Shown one piece after another: positions 56,352 to 64,000 of a stretch of DNA of 64,000 nt. Position numbers and translations under genes: made by a program. Each line of letters starts with the position of its first letter. Positions within the stretch are counted from its first letter, which is position 1. The DNA is from Caballeronia sordidicola (GTDB lineage: Bacteria; Pseudomonadota; Gammaproteobacteria; Burkholderiales; Burkholderiaceae). The notes below the pieces were generated by a model, which ran no database searches, was not told where the DNA came from, and worked only from the letters and a program-made list of their open reading frames with translations. The stretch is taken from positions 186,001 to 250,000 of the forward strand of contig NZ_MTHB01000256.1 of the NCBI RefSeq assembly GCF_002220365.1, in the 5' to 3' direction.

Positions 56352-58211
56352 ATGATCTCGATCTCCTATTCGCACGAGCGGCAGCATCGGTTTGCCTGCG
56401 CTCTCGACTCCGCCCTCGGCCATCTGGTGGAGATTCCCGCCGCCTTGCTGGTGCTCGCGGAAATCGTCGTGTTGCTGGCCGGCGTGACGAGCCGCTATCT
56501 GCTCCACGCGCCCCTCGTCTGGTCCGATGAGCTCGCGTCCATGCTATTCCTGTGGCTCGCCATGCTAGGCGCCGTGATCGCCTTGCGGCGCGGCGAGCAT
56601 ATGCGGATGACGGCGCTGGTCGGCATGGCGCCGCCGGGCGTGCGGGCCTTTCTCGACGTGGTCGCGATCGCCGCGCCGATCGCGTTCCTCGCGATGGTGA
56701 TCGGCCCGGCGATCAGCTTCGCGCAGGACGAATCGGTGATCACCACGCCGGCGCTCGAACTGTCGAACGCATGGCGCGCCGCCGCGTTGCCGATTGGTTC
56801 TGCACTGATGCTGATTGTGGCCGTGGTGCGGCTCGCTCGCATGGGCAACTGGCGGTTGACGCTCGGCGCGATTGCGACAGTTGGCGTGCTGGCCGGCATC
56901 TTCGTGGCGCTTGGACCGCTGTTGCGTGATCTCGGCAATATCAACCTGCTGATCTTCTTCGTCGGACTGGTGGCGCTTGGCGTGCTAAGTGGTGTGCCAA
57001 TTGCCTTTTCGTTCGGACTCGCAACCTTCGGCTATCTTGCGCTGACGACCAGTACGCCCATGCCGGTGGTGGTTGGCCGGATGGATGAGGGCATGTCCCA
57101 TCTGATCCTGCTCTCGGTTCCGCTATTTGTGTTTCTCGGCCAGTTGATCGAGATGACCGGCATGGCTGCGGCGATGATCGCGTTCCTCGCGAGCCTGCTG
57201 GGTCACGTGCGTGGCGGGCTCTCGTATGTGCTGGTCGGTGCGATGTACCTGGTGTCCGGTATCTCGGGCTCGAAGGCCGCAGACATGGCAGCGATCGCGC
57301 CGGTGCTGTTTCCGGAGATGAAAGCGCGCGGCGCGAAGCCGGGGGACCTTGTAGCGCTGCTGGCAGCAACTGGTGCGCAGACCGAGACGATTCCGCCGAG
57401 CCTGGTGCTGATCACGCTCGGCTCGGTGACCGGTGTATCGATCTCAGCGCTCTTCACTGGCGGCATGTTGCCGGGGATCGTGCTCGCGATTACCTTGTGC
57501 ATAGTGGTGCAGTGGCGTTATCGGCGCGAGGATATGTCGAGCGTCAAGCGTGCGACTCGCGGCGAAATCCTTCGCAAGCTGGTTATCGCGATCCCGGCGC
57601 TCGCATTGCCGTTCGTCATTCGCGCGGCGGTAGTCCAGGGGATCGCGACGGCGACTGAAGTCTCGACAATCGGTATTGCGTATGCGGTGCTGGCCGGGTT
57701 GCTGATCTACCGCCGTTTCGAATGGAAGCGGCTGAAACCGATGCTGATCGATACGGCGAGCTTGTCAGGCGCGATCCTGCTGATCATCGGAGCGGCGACG
57801 AGCATGGCGTGGGCGTTGACGCAATCAGGCTTCTCCGGAGAACTCGCGCAGACGCTCGGCAATTTGCCTGGAGGCGCCGCGATGTTCATGGCCGCGTCCA
57901 TTTGCGTGTTCGTGATTCTCGGCAGCGTGCTCGAAGGCATTCCGGCGATCGTGTTGTTCGGCCCGCTGATGTTTCCGATCGCGCGGCAGATGGGCATTCA
58001 CGACGTCCACTACGCGATGGTCGTGATCCTGTCGATGGGCGTGGGTCTGTTCGCGCCGCCGTTCGGCGTCGGCTACTACTCGGCTTGTGCAGTTAGCCGC
58101 ATTCATCCGGACGAAGGCATGAAACCGATTCTTGGCTACATTGCTGCGCTGATGGTCGGGCTGATCGTGGTCGCCGCAGTGCCGTGGATTTCGATCGGTT
58201 TCCTTCATTGA
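56352..58211 (+). CDS. TRAP transporter fused small and large permease (DctQM)
   Basis: This 619-aa inner-membrane protein joins the four-helix DctQ-like subunit (about 1-165) to the DctM-like transport subunit (about 190-619). The Q part has LVWSDELASMLFLWLAMLGA followed by LRRGEHMRM. The M part has LSGVPIAFSFGLATFGYLAL, GMSHLILLSVPLFVFLGQLI, SGISGSKAADMAAIAPVLFP and GAQTETIPPSLVLITLGSV. It uses a sodium gradient for uptake. I start it at the ATG at 56352, five bases after the binding-protein stop; the frame upstream overlaps the preceding gene and is not coding. Confidence 0.93.
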   Translation: MISISYSHERQHRFACALDSALGHLVEIPAALLVLAEIVVLLAGVTSRYLLHAPLVWSDELASMLFLWLAMLGAVIALRRGEHMRMTALVGMAPPGVRAFLDVVAIAAPIAFLAMVIGPAISFAQDESVITTPALELSNAWRAAALPIGSALMLIVAVVRLARMGNWRLTLGAIATVGVLAGIFVALGPLLRDLGNINLLIFFVGLVALGVLSGVPIAFSFGLATFGYLALTTSTPMPVVVGRMDEGMSHLILLSVPLFVFLGQLIEMTGMAAAMIAFLASLLGHVRGGLSYVLVGAMYLVSGISGSKAADMAAIAPVLFPEMKARGAKPGDLVALLAATGAQTETIPPSLVLITLGSVTGVSISALFTGGMLPGIVLAITLCIVVQWRYRREDMSSVKRATRGEILRKLVIAIPALALPFVIRAAVVQGIATATEVSTIGIAYAVLAGLLIYRRFEWKRLKPMLIDTASLSGAILLIIGAATSMAWALTQSGFSGELAQTLGNLPGGAAMFMAASICVFVILGSVLEGIPAIVLFGPLMFPIARQMGIHDVHYAMVVILSMGVGLFAPPFGVGYYSACAVSRIHPDEGMKPILGYIAALMVGLIVVAAVPWISIGFLH

Positions 58212-58341
58212 ACGTTTGACTTGATGCTGCTGCTTCTTCTGAAGCACCGGGCCGCTACGGCGTGGCGCGGTCTTCTTCCAACTGACTCGTTTGATTGCCG
58301 CCGCGTCGCGCCCACGAGGCGGCGTAGAGGAGTGTCTTGTC

Positions 58342-60384
58342 ATGTCCACCACCGAAGCTCGGCCCGCGTCGTTGATTACGTCGCTTTCGCCATCGCTGCC
58401 GCCAGCGATGCAGCAACCGCAAATGCCGTTGGCCGACGCGATCCGCTTCCTCTCTATCGATGCGATCCTGCGCGCCGGTGAGGGTCATCAGGGCGTGCCG
58501 CTTGGCATGGCTGAAATCGCGACCGCGCTGTTCACCCGGCATCTGAAATTCAATCCCGACGATCCCACCTGGCCCGACCGCGACCGTTTCGTGCTGTCCA
58601 ACGGACACGGTTCGCTACTGCTGTATTCGCTGCTCTATCTGACCGGGTATGCGGCCATCGGGTTGGACCAGCTCAAGACCTTTCGTGAACTCGGCTCGCA
58701 TTGCGCGGGGCATCCAGAGTACGAACCGGCGCACGGTATCGAAGCCACCACCGGTCCGCTAGGCCAAGGTATTGCAAACGCATTCGGGATGGCGATCGCC
58801 GAAGCCTATCTTGCAGCAAAATTCGGCAGCGAACTCGTCGATCACTACACGTATGCGTTCGTCGGCGACGGCTGTCTGCAGGAGGGCATCGGTCAGGAAA
58901 TGATTTCGCTGGCCGGGCACCTGCGTCTGGGCAAGTTGATCCTGTGCTGGGACGACAACCAGATCACCGACGACGGCAGCACCTCGCTATCGATTAGCGA
59001 AGATGTCTGCGCACGGTTTCGCGTGGGCGGCTGGCATGTCGTCGAAGTCGACGGTCATGATCTCGACGCCGTGTCGGCGGCGCTGATGATCGCGCGCACA
59101 GACCCGCGACCGTCGATGATCGCGTGCAAGACCATCATCGGCCGTGGCATCGAGCGTTTGCAAGGGCAGCGCGGCGGGCATAGCGGCAAGCTGTTTCAGG
59201 CAGATGCCGACACGGCACGCGCGCAGCTCGGCTGGACGCATGCGCCGTTCGAGGTGCCTGAAGACATCTTGAGCGCATGGCGCGCGGCAGGCCGTCGCAG
59301 CCATCATGAACACCGTGCATGGCGGGCGCGCGTCGCCGCGTTGCCGGAGTCGCGACGCGCCGAGTTCGAGCGGGTTCAGTCCGGCGCGTTACCGCACGGC
59401 TGGCGCGACGTGCTCGACGCGTACCGCAAACGCGCCGTGGAGTGCGACAAACCGCAGCCTGGCATCGCGCTGTCGGGAGAGATCAGTGATCTGCTCGTGC
59501 CGATCTTGCCGGAACGCATGGTCGGTTGCGCCGATCTCGAAGCGCCTACCGGACACAAGCGTCAGTTGCACGCCTTCACCGCCGACGACCGCAGCGGTGC
59601 CTACGTTCATTGCGGCGTGCGCGAACACCTGATGGGCGCGATGGCCAACGGGATGGCCGCGCATGGCGGCATCATCGCGACCAGCGTCACCTATCTGGCG
59701 TTCTCCGACTACCAGCGGCCTGCGATGCGGATGGCCGCGCTCATGGGCTTGCCGGTGGTGTTCGTGTTCAGCCACGATTCGATCGGGGTCGGAAAGAACG
59801 GTCCGACGCATCAGCCCGTCGAGATATTGGCTTCGTTGCGCGCGATGCCCAACATGCGCGTGCTGCGTCCCGCCGATGCGGTAGAGGCGGCCGAGTGCTG
59901 GGCACTCGCGCTCGAACATCGCGACGGCCCGAGCACGCTGGTGTTCGCGCGCCAGGCGCTGCCGCTCGTGCGCCGCACGCACAGCGCCGAGCCGCTGTCG
60001 CGACGCGGCGCCTACGTGCTGGCCGAGGCGGACGGCGGCCAGCGCGTGGCGACCTTGCTCGCGACTGGTTCGGAAGTGGCACTGGCGTTGCAGGCGCGCA
60101 GCCAGTTACAGGACGAAGGCATCGCAACCGCTGTTGTGTCGATGCCATGCTGGGAAATCTTCGACGAACAGGATGACGCATATCGCGCGGCGGTTCTGGG
60201 TCCGGGCACTGTGCGCATCGGTGTCGAGGCCGCGCTGCGGTTTGGCTGGGACCGCTATCTGGGCGAGCGGGGCGGCTTCGTTGGAATGACCGGCTTCGGC
60301 GCATCTGCTGATGCGTACACGCTGTTCGAACATTTTGGCATTACGGCCGGTCATGTTGTGGCCGAAGTAAAACGCTTTCTGTAG
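58342..60384 (+). CDS. Full-length transketolase (TktA-like), second in the locus
   Basis: This 680-aa ThDP enzyme transfers two-carbon units between sugars. It has the N-terminal motif VGDGCLQEGIGQEMISLAGH with DDNQIT, LSNGHGSLLLYSLLYLTGYA, the substrate loop SHCAGHPEYEP, IEATTGPLGQGIANAFGMAI, the glutamate of the pyrimidine domain in VHCGVREHLMGAMANGMAAH and FSHDSIGVGKNGPTHQPVE. The ATG at 58342 has GAGGAG nine bases upstream. It lies 130 bases after the TRAP permease and may belong to the same regulon. A complete transketolase beside a split one suggests two different donor/acceptor reactions. Confidence 0.93.
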   Translation: MSTTEARPASLITSLSPSLPPAMQQPQMPLADAIRFLSIDAILRAGEGHQGVPLGMAEIATALFTRHLKFNPDDPTWPDRDRFVLSNGHGSLLLYSLLYLTGYAAIGLDQLKTFRELGSHCAGHPEYEPAHGIEATTGPLGQGIANAFGMAIAEAYLAAKFGSELVDHYTYAFVGDGCLQEGIGQEMISLAGHLRLGKLILCWDDNQITDDGSTSLSISEDVCARFRVGGWHVVEVDGHDLDAVSAALMIARTDPRPSMIACKTIIGRGIERLQGQRGGHSGKLFQADADTARAQLGWTHAPFEVPEDILSAWRAAGRRSHHEHRAWRARVAALPESRRAEFERVQSGALPHGWRDVLDAYRKRAVECDKPQPGIALSGEISDLLVPILPERMVGCADLEAPTGHKRQLHAFTADDRSGAYVHCGVREHLMGAMANGMAAHGGIIATSVTYLAFSDYQRPAMRMAALMGLPVVFVFSHDSIGVGKNGPTHQPVEILASLRAMPNMRVLRPADAVEAAECWALALEHRDGPSTLVFARQALPLVRRTHSAEPLSRRGAYVLAEADGGQRVATLLATGSEVALALQARSQLQDEGIATAVVSMPCWEIFDEQDDAYRAAVLGPGTVRIGVEAALRFGWDRYLGERGGFVGMTGFGASADAYTLFEHFGITAGHVVAEVKRFL

Positions 60385-60600
60385 AAGTGCGAAGGGGTAT
60401 GAGGGCACTGTCAGGTTGCTCGGGCTATCGCTTAAAATGATGCGATGAAGAACAGGGAAATCGCTCTATCCCGGTAGCCTTGCTGGTGTGGAGCCCCTTT
60501 CGGGCACGCAGAGAGACCGGGTCGATCGCGTGTTGCAACCAGGGGTAACATATCCACATTGCATGCAGCAGTTCCACGACAAGGATCGCATCTTGACTTG

Positions 60601-60965
60601 ATGGCGCCCACCATGAGCCACGACTCTTCAGGCAATCCCGACGAGCTGTCGTCAGGCGGCAGCCGCTACCATCAGGGGTATCCCAGGTTGGACGAAAGGC
60701 AACTGGCGCTATTGGAGCGATATGGCGAGCGATATGGCGAGCGACGCAAGCTGAAAGCCGACGACATTCTGTATTCCGAAGGCGACCGGCACATCGCGAT
60801 GTTCGCCATTGTCTCCGGAACGATCGAGGCGACCAGAGCGGCCATTCAGGGCTCTCAATCAGGGTTGATTGTGGTTGGCGGTGGAAATTCGGCTGGACAG
60901 GCAGCGGTATTCCTTTCGAGGTTCGCACTTCAGGTTCATGTCATTATTCGTGGCGACGGGCTCAG
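60601..60965 (+). pseudogene. Deleted thioredoxin-reductase-like gene with cNMP-binding N-terminus
   Basis: The open frame (60559-61341) joins two unrelated parts. The first, YPRLDERQLALLERYGERYG ... LYSEGDRHIAMFAIVSGTIE, is the start of a cyclic-nucleotide-binding domain. The second, GLIVVGGGNSAGQAAVFLSR then FALQVHVIIRGDGLSE, is the NADPH-binding site of a thioredoxin reductase. Both occur together in the cNMP-domain thioredoxin reductases of Burkholderiaceae, so a large internal deletion has joined them. After 60965 the sequence is no longer similar and the frame merges into zwf. A 12-base tandem duplication (GATATGGCGAGC) encodes the doubled RYGE. Confidence 0.75.
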
Positions 60966-61058
60966 CGAAGCTGCGGGTGACGTCTGTCGAGCGTTACCCG
61001 GTTCGTCCGCTATGGATACTCTTCGCCAGGCGTCCACAACCCAGAAAGGATTTGCACG

Positions 61059-62522
61059 ATGGCCAAGATCTCTGCAGGGGTGGGTCCACAATTCCCACAA
61101 GTCGTTGTTCTGTTCGGCGCTACTGGCGATCTGGCGCGACGCAAGCTCTTGCCAGGCTTGTTCCATCTGTCGAGCGCTGGATTCATTCCGGGCTGCAGGA
61201 TCATTGCAGTCGCACTCGACGACCTTCACATTGACGACTTTCGTCGCACGGCGCGAGAAGCGCTCGACGAGTTTTCTTCTCGCAAGGTCGCCCAGCCGGA
61301 GTGGGACACGTTCGCCGCCAATCTCGACTATCTGCCGCTGACAGCGGGCGCGGAGGCGCTCAAGGCGGCGGTGCTGAACGCCGAACTGAGCTTCAATGGT
61401 GAGTGCCGGCGGTTGCATTACCTCAGCGTTCCACCTAACGCTGCGCTCTCCGCAGTCGGTTTGCTCAAGGAAGCGGGCCTCGTGGAACGCTCACGGATCA
61501 TCATGGAAAAGCCGTTCGGAACGGATCTGAAGAGTTCTGTTTCGTTGAATGCCCGGTTGCACGAAGTCTTCGAAGAAAAGCAGATCTTCCGGATCGATCA
61601 TTTTCTGGGGAAGGAGCCCGCCCAGAACATTCTCGCCTTCCGCTTCGCGAACGGTCTGTTCGAGCCGATCTGGAATCGCAACTTCATTGACCACGTTCAG
61701 ATCGACGTGCCTGAAACCCTGGGCCTCGGCAAGCGCGCGGGTTTCTATGAGCAAACAGGCGCATTTCGCGACATGGTCGTCACGCACCTGTTTCAGATCC
61801 TCGCATTCATGGCGATGGAGCCACCGACGTCGCTGGAACCGTCGCCCATTAGCGAAGAAAAGAACAAGGTCTTTCGCAGCATGCTGCCGATACAGCCAAC
61901 CGACGTCGTCCGGGGGCAGTACACCGGTTATCGATCCGAGGAAGGCGTCAGTCCAGAATCAGAAACGGAAACATTCATTGCGTTGAAATGTTCGATCGAT
62001 AATTGGCGCTGGGCTGGCGTTCCGTTCTATCTGCGCACAGGAAAGCGGCTTGCCGAGGGGCAACGCATCATTTCCATCGCATTTCGCGAGCCGCCGAAGA
62101 GCATGTTTCCGGCTGGATCAGGTGTCGGTTCGCAAGGACCGGACCATTTGACGTTCGATCTGGCGGATGCCTCGAAGATGTCGCTTTCGTTCTACGGCAA
62201 ACGCCCGGGTCCCGGGATGCGGCTGGACAAACTGAGCTTGCAGTTCGCCATGCGCGATACCGGCCTGATTGGCGAAGTACTGGAAGCCTATGAGCGATTG
62301 ATCCTTGATGCCATGCGCGGAGACCGTACGCTTTTCACTACCGCTGAGGGCATCGAGCGGCTGTGGGAAGTATCGACGGCCTTGCTCGAATCGCCTCCTC
62401 CCGTTCGCTTCTACGCCCCGGGCTCATGGGGGCCAAATGCCATCCATCAACTCGTCGCACCCCAGGCGTGGCGGCTTCCATTCGAGCGGGCGTGGCGGGA
62501 TCCGAACGCCTTGGGTAGCTGA
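61059..62522 (+). CDS. zwf: Glucose-6-phosphate 1-dehydrogenase
   Basis: This 487-aa enzyme oxidises glucose 6-phosphate to 6-phosphogluconolactone and makes NADPH, the first step of the Entner-Doudoroff and pentose phosphate routes. The cofactor motif is FGATGDLARRKLLPGLF. The active-site segment is FRIDHFLGKEPAQNILAFRF, in which His and Lys are conserved and Phe replaces the more usual Tyr. DVPETLGLGKRAGFYEQTGA and PFYLRTGKRLAEG are present. The length matches bacterial Zwf. It is probably one of several copies in the genome and lies near a transketolase. Confidence 0.94.
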   Translation: MAKISAGVGPQFPQVVVLFGATGDLARRKLLPGLFHLSSAGFIPGCRIIAVALDDLHIDDFRRTAREALDEFSSRKVAQPEWDTFAANLDYLPLTAGAEALKAAVLNAELSFNGECRRLHYLSVPPNAALSAVGLLKEAGLVERSRIIMEKPFGTDLKSSVSLNARLHEVFEEKQIFRIDHFLGKEPAQNILAFRFANGLFEPIWNRNFIDHVQIDVPETLGLGKRAGFYEQTGAFRDMVVTHLFQILAFMAMEPPTSLEPSPISEEKNKVFRSMLPIQPTDVVRGQYTGYRSEEGVSPESETETFIALKCSIDNWRWAGVPFYLRTGKRLAEGQRIISIAFREPPKSMFPAGSGVGSQGPDHLTFDLADASKMSLSFYGKRPGPGMRLDKLSLQFAMRDTGLIGEVLEAYERLILDAMRGDRTLFTTAEGIERLWEVSTALLESPPPVRFYAPGSWGPNAIHQLVAPQAWRLPFERAWRDPNALGS

Positions 62523-62583
62523 CTTGTACAGGCTTGCTGGCAGCACGAGCGGACAGTGCTTCCAGGACGCGTTGAGACACGCG

Positions 62584-64000
62584 CTAAGCCGGGTCTAAAG
62601 CACGCATTACGATGCCTTCGTCTCCGGCGAGCAGCAAGTCGCGGCCTTCGATTCGCTCGCCCTCGCGACCTCCCGTGGTTGACAACACCAGGGTTCCCCG
62701 AGGCACCTCCACCGATGCATCCGCCCCGGTCATGTTCAACGCCATGAAAAACCGGTCACCATCCAGGCGGCGTTCATAGGTCAGTACGTTCCCGTTTGAC
62801 ACAACTCGTTCAATCGTCCCTTCCACCAACGCCGGTTCGCTTCTGCGCAACGCGAGCAAGCGTCGAAAAAGCGTCAGCATCGACGATGCTTGGCTATCCT
62901 GATCAATGACGTTGACACCGTTGCTGGCCGCTATCGGCAACCACGGCACACCGCTCGAAAAGCCAGCGTTCGGTGATCCATCCCATTGCATGGGCGTTCG
63001 CTCCGGGTCGCGGCCCTGGCCGATGCCAGGCTGTCGCAACTCGGCAGGATCCTGCACGCGATCGGGCGGAATCACCCCATCGGTCATGGCGATTTCATCG
63101 CCGTAATAGAGCGTGGGCGTGCCGCGCAGGGTGAGCAGCAACATCGCGGCGACTCGCGCCTGGCGCGTGCCGATGCGTGACGCGACACGCGGGTTGTCGT
63201 GATTGCCGAGCACCCAGTTTGGCCATGCGTGCAAAGGAAGCGCATGGTCGTATTCGGACACGATCCGCGCAATCTCCTTCGCGTTCCAGGGCGCACTGAT
63301 CAGTTGAAAGTTGAACGGCATGTTTGCACCTTCGCCGTTCGGTCCGTAATAGCTGACCAGTTGAGGCACGGGCAAATAAATCTCGCCGATCAGCACGCGC
63401 TCGCCGTATTCGCCGTATTCGTCGAGCGTCGCGCGCATCGACCGGACGATGTCATGGACTTCCGGCTGATCTTCCGTATACGTTTGCAACTGCCGATGAT
63501 GATCCGGTTCGCCGGCCTTGAACTGCGGGTTCGGCGGATTGTCGCGGAAGAGGGCGTCCTTGATCAGCAACCAAAGCACATCGACGCGAAAGCCATCGAC
63601 GCTCCGATCCAGCCAGAACCGCAAGACGCAGTCCATTGCCGTGCGTACGTCGGCATTGCGCCAGTTCAGATCGGGCTGTTCACGCAGAAACGCGTGATAG
63701 TAATATTGGCCGGTGAGGGCATCCCATTCCCACGCCGAACCGCCCATACGGCTTAGCCAGTTGTTCGGAGGGCCCCCATCGGAAGCGGGATCGCGCCACA
63801 GATACCAGTCGCGCTTCGGGTTATCGCGTGATGAGCGGCTCTGCGTGAACCACGGATGTTTGTCGGAGGAATGATTGGGAACAAAATCGAGCAAGACCTT
63901 CAGGCCCAGTTCATGCGCATGAGACACGAGTCGGTCGAAGTCATCGAGCGTCCCGAACATAGGCGCGATGGCGCAATAGTCGGCGACGTCGTAGCCGAAG
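62584..64000 (-). CDS. GH13 alpha-glucosidase / oligo-1,6-glucosidase, 5' end beyond the window
   Basis: This is the C-terminal part (about 471 aa here) of an alpha-amylase-family hydrolase. The nucleophile Asp is in VDGFRVDVLWLL, the acid/base Glu in VLIGEIYLPVP and the third acid in VLGNHDNPRVA. LLDFVPNHSSDKHPWFTQSR and RDPASDGGPPNNWLSRMGGS are typical of alpha-glucosidases (MalZ/AglA group). The frame runs on past base 64000 (FGYDVADYCAIAPMFGTL), so the ATG at 63960 is not the start. A short tandem duplication gives EYGEYGERV. Convergent with zwf, 61 bases apart. Confidence 0.93.
   Translation of the reverse strand, partial: FGYDVADYCAIAPMFGTLDDFDRLVSHAHELGLKVLLDFVPNHSSDKHPWFTQSRSSRDNPKRDWYLWRDPASDGGPPNNWLSRMGGSAWEWDALTGQYYYHAFLREQPDLNWRNADVRTAMDCVLRFWLDRSVDGFRVDVLWLLIKDALFRDNPPNPQFKAGEPDHHRQLQTYTEDQPEVHDIVRSMRATLDEYGEYGERVLIGEIYLPVPQLVSYYGPNGEGANMPFNFQLISAPWNAKEIARIVSEYDHALPLHAWPNWVLGNHDNPRVASRIGTRQARVAAMLLLTLRGTPTLYYGDEIAMTDGVIPPDRVQDPAELRQPGIGQGRDPERTPMQWDGSPNAGFSSGVPWLPIAASNGVNVIDQDSQASSMLTLFRRLLALRRSEPALVEGTIERVVSNGNVLTYERRLDGDRFFMALNMTGADASVEVPRGTLVLSTTGGREGERIEGRDLLLAGDEGIVMRALDPA

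Overview
The window looks like part of a Burkholderiaceae chromosome or megaplasmid, most probably Paraburkholderia or Caballeronia. I infer this from the high GC content, the many LysR-type regulators paired with divergent transporters, the betaproteobacterial look of KatG, GroESL and KdgD/GarD, and the dense catabolic and efflux content. I see no rRNA, tRNA, CRISPR array, insertion sequence or integrase. It reads as accessory but stable chromosome.

Bases 1-17783 are dominated by sulfur and amino-acid metabolism. A frameshifted NCS2 xanthine/uracil permease comes first. It is followed by a cystine-type ABC transporter with a D-2-hydroxyacid dehydrogenase and by a groESL operon with a CIRCE (HrcA) operator. 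Next are a flavin monooxygenase with a Tat-exported binding protein, and a polar amino-acid ABC transporter that lacks an ATPase. The block ends in a rhodanese - serine acetyltransferase - XRE regulator - family 2A encapsulin (SrpI type) - cysteine desulfurase cluster. That cluster is a sulfur-handling protein nanocompartment whose desulfurase cargo carries a long disordered N-terminal tail and, in this sequence, a one-base frameshift between its PLP lysine and its catalytic cysteine.

Bases 17910-21405 hold a small protein with two CxCG/CGC zinc-binding-like repeats and the most novel unit of the window. This is a three-gene operon for a cyclic-nucleotide-binding protein with a FliG-C-like C-terminus, a MotA-like protein and a MotB-like protein, with no other flagellar gene nearby. 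It looks like a stand-alone ion-driven rotary motor with its own nucleotide-sensing rotor-like partner.

Bases 21908-32862 carry LysR and TetR regulators with MFS exporters, an alpha/beta hydrolase of the dehalogenase/epoxide hydrolase type, a lipocalin-like protein and a DinB-family protein. Bases 32863-36132 encode a large dCache-PAS-GAF-GGDEF-EAL signalling protein. Bases 36165-42945 form an aldarate (glucarate/galactarate) catabolic island: a secreted lactonase, a GudP-type transporter, KdgD, GarD and a LacI regulator, with paired 13-bp motifs in the kdgD-garD divergent promoter. Bases 43093-48126 are a TetR-controlled EmrAB-OprM type tripartite efflux operon. KatG follows.

Bases 51424-60384 form a LysR-controlled carbohydrate-like locus: a split transketolase, an SDR dehydrogenase, a TRAP transporter with fused membrane subunits and a second full-length transketolase. 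The substrate is not known. The end of the window has a deleted thioredoxin-reductase pseudogene, glucose-6-phosphate dehydrogenase and the 3' part of a GH13 alpha-glucosidase.
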